A stretch of DNA of 6,922 nucleotides from DATKUA01 sp965602675 (GCA_965602675.1 CBFCZO010000156.1:1-6922), one strand, 5' to 3'; positions 1-6,142 are shown, numbered from the stretch's first letter. Program-made: numbers and translations. The notes: generated by a model from the letters alone, not told the origin.

Positions 1-500
1 AGTTTGATCCTCGAAATCGGATACGAGAGCAGGAGGCGCAGAGTCCCGTCGCGCTTCTCCCCGCAGATGGTTCCGAAGCCGATCAACGCCGCAACGAAGG
101 TCATCAGATTCCCGACTATGAAACTCCAGTCCAGCGCCCCCAGCACCGGCAGCACCTTGTTGTCGCGGCTGAGTTTCTGTACCGATCCGACGTAGAATGC
201 ATTGACCTTGAAGGCATTGGGCAGCATCTGCTCGCCGCCGTCGGCGATGAAGGCCAATGCCGACGGAGGCTTGACCATCATCTGCTCGTGGTTGGCCAGC
301 TCCTGTAAATTGTCGGCCCGCTCCTGCACCACCTTCAGGTTATTCGACGAGGCATAATTCCAGTCGTGGATGCTCTTGCCGTACCAATCCGAATAAATAA
401 AACCGTTGGCGGTGAAAACTACCAGCACCAGCGTCGCGAAGAAGAGGAACTTGGCGTCGCGTAAACCATCCATCAACTGGCGTCTTGCTATCAGCAGCAT
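1..500 (-). CDS. ABC-2 type transporter permease, N-terminal part (runs off left edge)
   Basis: Membrane subunit of an ABC exporter; only about the first 166 residues are present. The start ATG (498-500) reads MLLIARRQLMDGLRDAKF. One hydrophobic helix follows at about residues 18-35 (FLFFATLVLVVFTANGF). Then comes an extracytoplasmic stretch of about 90 residues, and a second helix at about 127-143 that leads into GEKRDGTLRLLLSYPISR. This last motif is the family hallmark (GExxxGTLxLLLS) on the cytoplasmic side of TM2 in ABC-2/NosY-type permeases. The start is supported by GAGGTG at 506-511, five bases before ATG, which overlaps the stop codon of the preceding permease; the gap between the two genes is only nine bases, so the two are probably translationally coupled. 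It resembles the upstream permease in layout (short N-terminus, TM1, long outer loop, GE-rich motif), so the pair may form a heterodimer. The substrate cannot be told, and the rest of the gene lies outside the window. Confidence 0.88.
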   Translation of the reverse strand, partial: MLLIARRQLMDGLRDAKFLFFATLVLVVFTANGFIYSDWYGKSIHDWNYASSNNLKVVQERADNLQELANHEQMMVKPPSALAFIADGGEQMLPNAFKVNAFYVGSVQKLSRDNKVLPVLGALDWSFIVGNLMTFVAALIGFGTICGEKRDGTLRLLLSYPISRIK

Positions 501-505
501 CGGCT

Positions 506-511
506 CACCTC
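506..511 (-). promoter_or_regulatory. Ribosome binding site overlapping the upstream stop codon
   Basis: The minus strand reads GAGGTG five bases before the ATG at 500. Its first two bases are the last two of the TGA stop (510-512) of the preceding permease. This arrangement fixes the start of the second permease and suggests translational coupling within the operon. Confidence 0.7.
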
Positions 512-2057
512 AACGAATATCGTAACGGTGGAAGGCGAATAATCCCGCTAGGAAAAGGATCGCAAGCATCGCAGCCAGCGAAGAGAAGGGCCACAGTACA
601 AGTCCCGTCTGCGGCTCATCACCCTTGAATTCGAATGCGGGAACGATGTCCGACGGCAGAGGATCCCAGTTGTCCTCACTGATCACGTCCTCCCATCCCG
701 CCCCCTCCCCGAGATTATTCCTGATCGCCCCCAGCCACGCGTCCATCTTTTCGGTATCCAATCCCACTTCCATCGGTATCTGCGTCGCGAAGGCAAGAGC
801 GTTCTTGCCGAAATAGCCTTTACTCTCCAGGTTGTCGAGGAAGCCGCGCCGGAAGCGGCGGGCGTTGTCCATGAAGTCCGCGTAATACTCGTAACTCGTT
901 CCGGCAAGAGTGCTGAATATCTTGCGCAGATGGCTGGACGGCGATACCAGGCTGAGCCAATCCGCCAGCTCAGCCTGCTTCACAAGCTCAGCCTCATGCT
1001 CCTTCTCCAGATTCCAGATCACCTCCGCACGCCTCTGCCATAGTGGCTCGGCAATCCGTGTTGCCTCCTGAAATAACCGGAATGCGTCCGGAGTGCCCCA
1101 GCGCAGAACCGGCTGGCGATAGGTGGTGCTGAACGTTCCCCAGAATCCCATATCCGTGGCCTTCGAACGCATCTCCCGCTCTTGATCCTCAGCCCGCTGC
1201 CTCGTCTCTTCCTCTGTCACCTTCTTCAACGAATCCACCTCCGACGGTGAAGGCAAAGGGTGGATCGTCGTGGCCAGGCCCGAGCCGATCCTGGGCACCA
1301 GGATCACGCTGATCGTCCAGATCAATAATGCGAGAATCAGCGATATCGACGCCCGCCTGACCAACGCCGAACACAGGAGCCCCAGCGCTATGAAGACCGC
1401 CCCGAAAAGGAAAGCCGAAAGGGTCATTACCGCGATCGACATCCACTGAATCGCCGAAAAACCGATGTTGTGGAAAAACTGCAGGATCAGCACCATCATC
1501 AGCATATTGACCAGAATCGGGATGAACAGCACCAGCGAGCCCGCCGCAAATTTGGCGGTGAAGATCGCACCTCTGCCGGTTGTCGTCGAGCACAACTGCT
1601 TCAGTGTGCCCCGCTCGCGCTCTCCGCTGATCGAGTCGTAAGTCAACAACACGCCGAATAGGCTGGCTACCACAGTTAGAATCGCCAGAAAGTCGAACGA
1701 CGGCTGGGCCGCCAGCAATACGTTATCCATCAGGCTGTCGGAAGCGTCGCGCGGCACCTCCCAGCGATCGATTGTCACCGCGTTGCCCAGCCTCTTCTCC
1801 TCGCCCTTGGCGAAGATTCCTAACGGAGACGGCGGGTAGTGGACCACAGGTTGCAATTGCGAGGGTACTTTGCACTCCCGCGTCTGAATCGCGGCCTGCT
1901 CCGCCAGCTTGTTATACGTGTCGCGCCGGCGAACGTAGTCATCACCAAGCACCCAAACGCTCAGCACTGTCAAACCGAACAAAGTGATCAGCAGCGCCGC
2001 AAACCTGAATGTCTGGATGTGCTCTCGGATCTCTTTCTGTAACAGGTGCGCAAACAT
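510..2057 (-). CDS. ABC-2 type transporter permease with large extracytoplasmic loop
   Basis: Membrane subunit of an ABC exporter, 515 residues. Six hydrophobic helices are visible at about residues 18-37, 120-140, 165-193, 199-231, 236-255 and 485-509. The signature GERERGTLKQLCS follows TM2, as in NosY/ABC-2 permeases. The loop between TM5 and TM6, about 230 residues, should lie outside. It contains charged, probably helical stretches (EEETRQRAEDQEREMRSKA and around LEKEHEAELVKQAEL) and an SPSSHLRKIFSTLAGT segment, resembling ABC-2 permeases with DUF3526-type loops. I chose ATG 2055-2057 because GGAGG (2063-2067) sits five bases upstream. An in-frame ATG seven codons earlier (2078) has no clear binding site. 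It is the first gene of the operon behind the sigma-54 promoter at 2136-2152, and a second permease follows after nine bases. No ATPase is in view. The function as an exporter component is family knowledge; the cargo is unknown. Confidence 0.9.
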   Translation of the reverse strand: MFAHLLQKEIREHIQTFRFAALLITLFGLTVLSVWVLGDDYVRRRDTYNKLAEQAAIQTRECKVPSQLQPVVHYPPSPLGIFAKGEEKRLGNAVTIDRWEVPRDASDSLMDNVLLAAQPSFDFLAILTVVASLFGVLLTYDSISGERERGTLKQLCSTTTGRGAIFTAKFAAGSLVLFIPILVNMLMMVLILQFFHNIGFSAIQWMSIAVMTLSAFLFGAVFIALGLLCSALVRRASISLILALLIWTISVILVPRIGSGLATTIHPLPSPSEVDSLKKVTEEETRQRAEDQEREMRSKATDMGFWGTFSTTYRQPVLRWGTPDAFRLFQEATRIAEPLWQRRAEVIWNLEKEHEAELVKQAELADWLSLVSPSSHLRKIFSTLAGTSYEYYADFMDNARRFRRGFLDNLESKGYFGKNALAFATQIPMEVGLDTEKMDAWLGAIRNNLGEGAGWEDVISEDNWDPLPSDIVPAFEFKGDEPQTGLVLWPFSSLAAMLAILFLAGLFAFHRYDIR

Positions 2058-2062
2058 CTTTC

Positions 2063-2067
2063 CCTCC
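2063..2067 (-). promoter_or_regulatory. Shine-Dalgarno site that decides the permease start
   Basis: The minus strand reads GGAGG, then GAAAG, then ATG at 2057. This favours 2057 over the longer ATG at 2078, whose upstream bases (GGCCCGGAA) lack a good match. Confidence 0.75.
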
Positions 2068-2135
2068 GGCAACTCCATTTCCGGGCCGACCGTCCGTCCA
2101 CCTGGAGAAACACTATTCGGCCCTATGCCGTAAAA

Positions 2136-2152
2136 AGCAATGCGCGTGCCAA
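2136..2152 (-). promoter_or_regulatory. Sigma-54 (RpoN) -24/-12 promoter for the ABC permease operon
   Basis: Read on the minus strand, positions 2152-2136 give TTGGCACG, four bases, then TTGCT. The accepted sigma-54 consensus is TGGCACG-N4-TTGC(A/T), with ten bases between the invariant GG and GC, and both conditions are met here exactly. Transcription would start near 2125, giving an untranslated leader of roughly 68 bases before the ATG at 2057. Sigma-54 promoters need an AAA+ activator bound upstream. Two dyads at 2231-2272 are candidates for that site. The activator gene is not in the window. Confidence 0.85.
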
Positions 2153-2210
2153 TTATGCCGGATTAGTGAGGAAAAATAAGTCTCGCTTCCACAACAGTTA
2201 GATCGACCGG

Positions 2211-2222
2211 GAAGAATTCTTC
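2211..2222. other. 12-bp perfect palindrome between promoter and dyads
   Basis: GAAGAATTCTTC is a perfect palindrome with no spacer. It lies about 60 bp upstream of the -24 element and 8 bp before the first TGTTTCA dyad. It could be an extra protein site or chance; its position is the only reason to list it. Confidence 0.3.
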
Positions 2223-2230
2223 GCCCCAGA

Positions 2231-2272
2231 TGTTTCAGAGGTGAAACAATATGCTGTTTCAGGCGCGAAACG
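2231..2272. promoter_or_regulatory. Two tandem dyads, probable upstream activator (enhancer) sites
   Basis: Dyad 1 (2231-2248) is TGTTTCA-GAGG-TGAAACA, a perfect 7-bp inverted repeat around four bases. Dyad 2 (2255-2272) is TGTTTCA-GGCG-CGAAACG, with the same left arm and spacing and a right arm that keeps GAAAC. They start 24 bp apart. They lie about 80-120 bp upstream of the -24 element, roughly -105 to -147 from the expected transcription start, which is the typical distance for sigma-54 activators with a Fis-type DNA-binding domain. TGTTTCA/TGAAACA arms recall operators of such activators (for example PrpR-like sites), but the identity of the binding protein is inference. Confidence 0.65.
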
Positions 2273-2327
2273 TTCCCCGTATTCACGCTGCTGTTCTGCC
2301 CTTAACGCCCGCCGATGTGGATTGCTA

Positions 2328-2527
2328 TCAGCTGCCCAGGGTGAAATAGAAGGTCGCGCCCTCGCCCGGCGCGCTGTCCGCCCAGATCTGCCCACCGTGC
2401 TGCGAGTGCGTTTTTTAAGCATCGCATCCCCCAAATCAGCAAAGCTCGTGGACCGCATCCCCCCTCCCCAATCCGGCCAGCGAAAGGGAATACGCTCACC
2501 CTCCCGGGAAGCATCAGCCGGCTTCCA
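2328..2527 (-). pseudogene. Decayed 3' end of a sensor histidine kinase gene
   Basis: On the minus strand, 2399-2328 encodes HGGQIWADSAPGEGATFYF followed by TLGS and a TGA stop. This is the typical end of a histidine kinase HATPase_c domain (HGGxIWxxSxxGxGxxFxF). Directly upstream this frame hits TAA at an A6 run (plus-strand T6, 2411-2416). With one extra A, the neighbouring frame joins it as LGDAMLKKTHSQHGG. This aligns without gaps to the usual GLGLAxxKKxxxxHGG, with the G2 box degraded to DLGDA. Further upstream, KPADASREGERIPF and WPDWGGG resemble the segment around the F box, and an in-frame TGA (2528-2530) cuts it off. No phosphoacceptor or N-box region is visible, so only about 65 codons survive. 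The fragment abuts the dyads of the sigma-54 promoter. A kinase/sigma-54 activator pair may once have stood here, but that is inference. Confidence 0.72.
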
Positions 2528-2604
2528 TCATTCGCGCCCGATTTAAACGCATCTGATAGAGTGGAAATCCATCACCCCGTCGTTCATGCAATACAGCTGC
2601 AAAT

Positions 2605-4185
2605 ATGATAAAATTCATGAAAATAACGGCTTACGGCGCAGAAGTGATTCCACGACCCGACCCACGCCCGCTGCATAGCACACCACATGCCTGTGGAAAC
2701 TCTCACCGAACAAGAAAGTCGGTGATGTCGACCACGGCGCTCCTCGCCTGCGCCTTGTTTCTCTCCCCAGGCAGTCTCGCGCCCTCCCAGGAAGTCGAAC
2801 CCGAAAACGCCCCCTACACAAGCATCGTTGCGATAAGGACAAATCCCGTCAAGGACCGCGTTGCGAGGATTGAAGGCCAGGTCGTGCGCCTGATCCAGAC
2901 ACCATACAGAACCGAAAACTACTATTTCCTGCGCGATGATTCCGGCAGGACGATTAAAATTTCCACTACGCTCCAGTTACCCCGCAATGAGGAACTCCTT
3001 GTCGTCGAGGGCATCGTCGACTTCGTTCACTCTCCCGATCGAGAGCTGATACTTAGAGAAAAGGAAAGATTCGTTCCGCCGCCGAAAGTCATCGAGCAAT
3101 CCGGGCACGAGGAAAATCCGCTGTTCACCAGCGAAGACCTCTCCCAACAGCAGACGCTCGAAGCAGTTGGCGCGGTGGATCCCTTGATATTCATCTTGGT
3201 CGCCGCCGGCATAACTCTACTCCTGCTGGGAGCGGCCGCCGGAGCGTTCCTGTACATCAAATCCAGGAAAAAACCGGGAGAGCCGGAACTTGCCGCTGCC
3301 GTGCCTGGAGCCCACACCGTCGAATCGGAAGAAATGGAAGTGAAGAAAGCCGACGAGGAAGGCTTGTTTGTAGAAGCGGAAGCAGATACCGGGGAATCCC
3401 CGCTCGCGGAGGCGGAAGAAGAGGCTGCGGAAGCGTCGGAGGAGCCTCCGGAGGATCAAGACATCGAGGAAGAGGAGCCTGTCGTTGCGGATGACCGCGA
3501 CAAGATCGCTGGAGAGCTTGTGAAGGTCTTTTATCCACTTCCCGGCAAGGAACTGTCGCTGCCCGGAAGAATGGAAATTGTCGGCGGCGAAAACGAACTA
3601 CGCGAACTCTACTTCCGTCTGCCAAAGGACGAAACACACAAGGTATTCACTTTCGGCAACAAGAAATCCACCGACTTCGGACACTTTCACATCAATCACG
3701 ACTCCGTGGCTGAGAACCAGGCCAAGCTCGTCTACTCGGGGGGGCAATTCGAGCTTATCAACTACTCGCTGGAAAACGCCACAAGAGTCAACAGCATCGA
3801 GCTCGAGGACGGGGGGAAGATTATCCTCGACCCCGGCGACCTGATCGAGATGGGAGTCCTGGAAATGGTCTTCCATACGGATACGGAAGAAGAGGACGAA
3901 GCCTCGATGAGTGATCTGGAGGCAACGGAAGATCAGGCGCCGGCGGAGAAAGTGGCAGCGACCGAGGATGAAGAGGCAACCGCGGACCAGACCGTATCTG
4001 AGGAGCCGGCAACTGAGGATGCGGCGGTATCGGAGGAAAAGGCGGCGACGGAGGATCAGGCGGCGACGGAGGAGCCGGCGGTCAAGAAGGATGAGACGGT
4101 CAAGGATGACGCCCAGCCCGCGGATAAACCACAGCAGGACGATTCAGACTCCGAAGACGAAAAAGATCAGAAACCGCCTGAATAA
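2605..4185 (+). CDS. Membrane protein with exported OB-fold-like domain and cytoplasmic FHA-like domain
   Basis: No named homologue recognised. Residues 41-60 (MSTTALLACALFLSPGSLAP) look like a signal sequence, preceded by RTRK. Residues 72-156 have an OB-fold pattern (RIEGQVVRL, NYYFLRDDSGRTIKI, ELLVVEGIVDF). A transmembrane helix spans about 193-217 and is followed by KSRKK, placing the rest in the cytoplasm. An acidic linker (239-297) leads to an FHA-like domain (about 333-424: FTFGNKKSTD, DSVAENQAKLVY, NATRVN, LDPGDLIEMG). The FHA arginine, serine and histidine positions are replaced by N352, A369 and Q372, so phosphothreonine binding is doubtful. The last 100 residues are an acidic, repeat-rich tail. 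The start is uncertain: neither ATG 2605 nor ATG 2617 has a Shine-Dalgarno site, and ATG 2725 (just before the hydrophobic segment) has only a weak purine stretch. It is the only plus-strand gene here and has no operon partner. It may be a membrane scaffold, but that is a guess. Confidence 0.82.
   Translation: MIKFMKITAYGAEVIPRPDPRPLHSTPHACGNSHRTRKSVMSTTALLACALFLSPGSLAPSQEVEPENAPYTSIVAIRTNPVKDRVARIEGQVVRLIQTPYRTENYYFLRDDSGRTIKISTTLQLPRNEELLVVEGIVDFVHSPDRELILREKERFVPPPKVIEQSGHEENPLFTSEDLSQQQTLEAVGAVDPLIFILVAAGITLLLLGAAAGAFLYIKSRKKPGEPELAAAVPGAHTVESEEMEVKKADEEGLFVEAEADTGESPLAEAEEEAAEASEEPPEDQDIEEEEPVVADDRDKIAGELVKVFYPLPGKELSLPGRMEIVGGENELRELYFRLPKDETHKVFTFGNKKSTDFGHFHINHDSVAENQAKLVYSGGQFELINYSLENATRVNSIELEDGGKIILDPGDLIEMGVLEMVFHTDTEEEDEASMSDLEATEDQAPAEKVAATEDEEATADQTVSEEPATEDAAVSEEKAATEDQAATEEPAVKKDETVKDDAQPADKPQQDDSDSEDEKDQKPPE
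3922..4080 (+). repeat. Degenerate acidic repeats (ATED/SEEPA type) in the C-terminal tail
   Basis: Residues 440-492 of the FHA-like protein repeat variants of ATEDQA, ATEDEEA, SEEPATEDA, VSEEKAATED and ATEEPA. The DNA also repeats: codons 480-485 (4042-4059) and 486-491 (4060-4077) are adjacent 18-base units identical at 16 of 18 positions, both beginning GCGGCGACGGAGGA. This looks like recent slippage or duplication in a disordered acidic tail. Confidence 0.75.
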
Positions 4186-4201
4186 CCGATCACTGCAACT
4201 A

Positions 4202-5590
4202 TTATTTACCGCCCTTTAGATTGATCTTCCGCAGCCAATTCATGAACAACCCGTTGACTTTTTTCCACTCATGATTGATTTTCCGGGCGTAACGCGCGAT
4301 CGCATACTCAAAGAACTTAAACTTGAACAGGTGCTTCACCCCCCTGACGAGGCCGTAAAACGTCTCGTGCGCCTTGATCTGCAGCTTCTGCAGTTGCAGG
4401 GGCATCATCCGCTCCGGCCTGAACACCACGTGGTGCGCGTCGTAGAGCGACCAGTCTTCGGTCAACAGACGGCCGCTCGATCGGATCCGGTTGAATAGCG
4501 GCGTGCCGGGAACCGGCGTCAGGATCAGGAACTGAACCGAGTTCAGATGAGTCCGCTTGGCATAACGCCAGGTATCCCTCACCGACTTCTCGTTGTCCTC
4601 ATCGAAGCCCAGGATGAACATCCCGTGCACTTTGATCCCGAAACGATGGAAACGCTCGATCGAACGCGAAACCCCCTCGACCTTCTGCGCCTTCTTCACC
4701 CGCTCCAGAGTCTTGTCGTTGATCGATTCGATCCCGATGTAAACAGCCAGGCAGCCCGAACGCCTCATCAAATCCAGCAACTCGAAATCGTCCGCCGCTT
4801 CGCTCCGCACCTGCGCTGTCCAGCGCATCTTGATGCCGTTATCGATCATCGCTTGTAAAAGCTGTTTCGTCCTTGCCTTGTTCGCCGCAAAATTGTCGTC
4901 TACAAAAAAGATGACGCTGGCATGCTCCTGCACCGAGCGTAATTCCTCGATCACATCGTCTATCTTGCGGAAGCGCATCCTCCGCCCGAAAAGCCTAGTG
5001 ACACTGCAGAACTCGCAGTTGAAGGGGCACCCGCGTGAAGTCTCCACAGGGATAATCATCCGCTTGCCCTTGTCCCTGTACGACCTGATCAGGCTGAGAT
5101 CCGGGGCGGGCAGGCCCGCCAGATCGTGCAGGCCGGGACTGACCGGATTGCTGATCACTTCACTGCCGCTGCGGTGAATCAGGTTCGGTATCTCCTCGTA
5201 GCTCCCGCCGCTGTCAAATGTGGTGAGAAAATCAGTAAAAGGCCTCTCACCCTCGCCCACCACCACGAAATCTGAATGCGGTATCGCCTCCTCGGGCAGG
5301 AAGCTGATGTGGGGGCCGCCCATGATCACGGGAACTCCCCGCTTCCTATAGGCATCCGCGATCTCGTACGCCCGGGGGGCGGTCGATGTGATCGACGAAA
5401 CGCCGACCAGGTCGGCCTCGGGCAACTCGTTCACGTCGAACGCGGATAGCTCCTCGACGATAACCTCGGCGTCCCAACCCCGCTCTCTCGCCATCGTGGC
5501 CAGCATCACGTTGCCCAGGCGCGGGATGGGATACTTCGAGTAAATGTGCAGACCGGGAGCCTTGGGTTCGACCATCAATAACTTAGCCAT
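4202..5590 (-). CDS. B12-binding domain-type radical SAM protein
   Basis: Radical SAM enzyme of the cobalamin-binding (COG1032/BchE-like) group, 462 residues. Residues 1-145 form a Rossmann-like B12-binding domain: PRLGNVMLA, ADLVGVSSITST, PVIMGGPHISFLPEEA and VVVGEGERPF. The DxHxxG cobalamin-ligand motif is not seen, as in many members of this group. The radical SAM barrel begins with ETSRGCPFNCEFC, where C188, C192 and C195 (CX3CX2C) bind the 4Fe-4S cluster. It continues with FFVDDNF (228-234), YIGIESIND, HGMFILGFDED and TPVPGTPLFNRI. The last 50 residues are basic and aromatic (VKHLFKFKFFEYAIARYARK), which may allow membrane contact. Such enzymes perform methylation, cyclisation or other radical chemistry; the substrate cannot be read from the sequence. 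ATG 5590 is the only plausible start, with a poor Shine-Dalgarno site. The gene is convergent with the FHA-like gene and seems monocistronic, with its own promoter candidate at 5620-5649. Confidence 0.92.
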   Translation of the reverse strand: MAKLLMVEPKAPGLHIYSKYPIPRLGNVMLATMARERGWDAEVIVEELSAFDVNELPEADLVGVSSITSTAPRAYEIADAYRKRGVPVIMGGPHISFLPEEAIPHSDFVVVGEGERPFTDFLTTFDSGGSYEEIPNLIHRSGSEVISNPVSPGLHDLAGLPAPDLSLIRSYRDKGKRMIIPVETSRGCPFNCEFCSVTRLFGRRMRFRKIDDVIEELRSVQEHASVIFFVDDNFAANKARTKQLLQAMIDNGIKMRWTAQVRSEAADDFELLDLMRRSGCLAVYIGIESINDKTLERVKKAQKVEGVSRSIERFHRFGIKVHGMFILGFDEDNEKSVRDTWRYAKRTHLNSVQFLILTPVPGTPLFNRIRSSGRLLTEDWSLYDAHHVVFRPERMMPLQLQKLQIKAHETFYGLVRGVKHLFKFKFFEYAIARYARKINHEWKKVNGLFMNWLRKINLKGGK

Positions 5591-5619
5591 CGGAACACGC
5601 TCGCTGTTTGGTTTCCTCT

Positions 5620-5649
5620 ACAATACTCCCGTCGGCTACCCGGATTCAA
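5620..5649 (-). promoter_or_regulatory. Possible sigma-70-type promoter for the radical SAM gene
   Basis: The minus strand reads TTGAAT (5649-5644), an 18-base spacer, then TATTGT (5625-5620), each matching four of six consensus bases. It lies 30 bases upstream of the ATG at 5590, next to an AT-rich patch with the palindrome AATAATTATT (about 5652-5661). The match is moderate; read-through from the rseC-like gene is the alternative. Confidence 0.35.
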
Positions 5650-5705
5650 ACAATAATTATTAGAGCGTGGATTTTAGAATGACTGCAGCCGGCCGTCCGC
5701 CGGGC

Positions 5706-6137
5706 TCAATCCAGGATTTTACTGATCACCGGCTCGTATCTTCCGGAGCGCTCGAAACGTGTATTCAACATCTTGATAACCAGCAGCACCACCCCGAACG
5801 CAGCCGCGCCGATCCCCAGGCCGATCCATTCCCGCCCTTCCCAGCCGAACTGCTCGGCCAGCACATAGCCGGCGATAATGCCCGCCACCAATGCCAGTAC
5901 GGGAACCAGGAAAAGCAGGAACGAGGCCGTCAGCAACGCCGCGGGGCGGACGCTCAGCTCTACTCGTTGCCCAGCCGTGACCCCCACGTCGTTTCTCACT
6001 CCGATCACCTTGCCTTCAGCCGACACCACACCGCAAGTGCCCTTAGAGCCGCAGCCCTCGCAACTGGTGGGCGCCTCGAGCCTCACGTAAGCGACATCAC
6101 CCTCGATCCGCTCCACACGCCCGTGCTGGCAGATCAT
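5706..6137 (-). CDS. SoxR-reducing system RseC / MucC family membrane protein
   Basis: Inner-membrane protein of the RseC/MucC family, 143 residues. The N-terminal part has cysteines C3, C26, C29 and C35 (SCEGCGSKGTC, CX2CX5C), as in family members that may carry a metal or Fe-S centre. Residues 45-63 (IGVRNDVGVTAGQRVELSV) match the conserved family core. Two transmembrane helices follow, at about 67-93 and 103-123. E. coli RseC modulates RseA/sigma-E and takes part in SoxR reduction with the Rsx complex; related proteins accompany Rnf/Rsx electron transport. None of those partners is in the window. I chose ATG 6137 because GGAG (6143-6146) is five bases upstream and the protein then starts where RseC proteins usually do. 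ATG 6176, five bases after the copper ATPase stop, would add 13 residues and has only a weak site. It is probably co-transcribed with the ATPase gene. Confidence 0.85.
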   Translation of the reverse strand: MICQHGRVERIEGDVAYVRLEAPTSCEGCGSKGTCGVVSAEGKVIGVRNDVGVTAGQRVELSVRPAALLTASFLLFLVPVLALVAGIIAGYVLAEQFGWEGREWIGLGIGAAAFGVVLLVIKMLNTRFERSGRYEPVISKILD

Positions 6138-6142
6138 CTGCG

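Noticed and set aside
2198..2458. 86-codon minus-strand frame over the kinase remnant, as an intact small gene
   Set aside because: Only its first part relates to the kinase remnant; after the A6 run it reads out of the HGGQIW frame and becomes R-rich nonsense.
2241..2546. 101-codon plus-strand frame in the intergenic region
   Set aside because: It runs antisense to the kinase remnant and over the dyads, has no ribosome binding site, and shows no domain pattern.
2737..2751. Lipobox (LLAC) in the FHA-like protein
   Set aside because: The hydrophobic stretch continues past the cysteine, and only eight residues precede it from ATG 2725, too short for a lipoprotein signal.
4186..4201. Bidirectional terminator between the convergent genes
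   Set aside because: The 16-base gap has no stem with a T run; AGATTGATCT inside the radical SAM end is too short to be a convincing hairpin.
3911..4219. Highly basic plus-strand frame (R-rich) overlapping the acidic tail
   Set aside because: It is a frame-shifted reading of GAG/GAT/GCG repeats; the arginine richness is a by-product of the acidic repeat codons.
5660..5705. Rho-independent terminator after the RseC-family gene
   Set aside because: A CCGG/CCGG stem is possible just after the stop, but it has only four pairs and no following T run on the minus strand.
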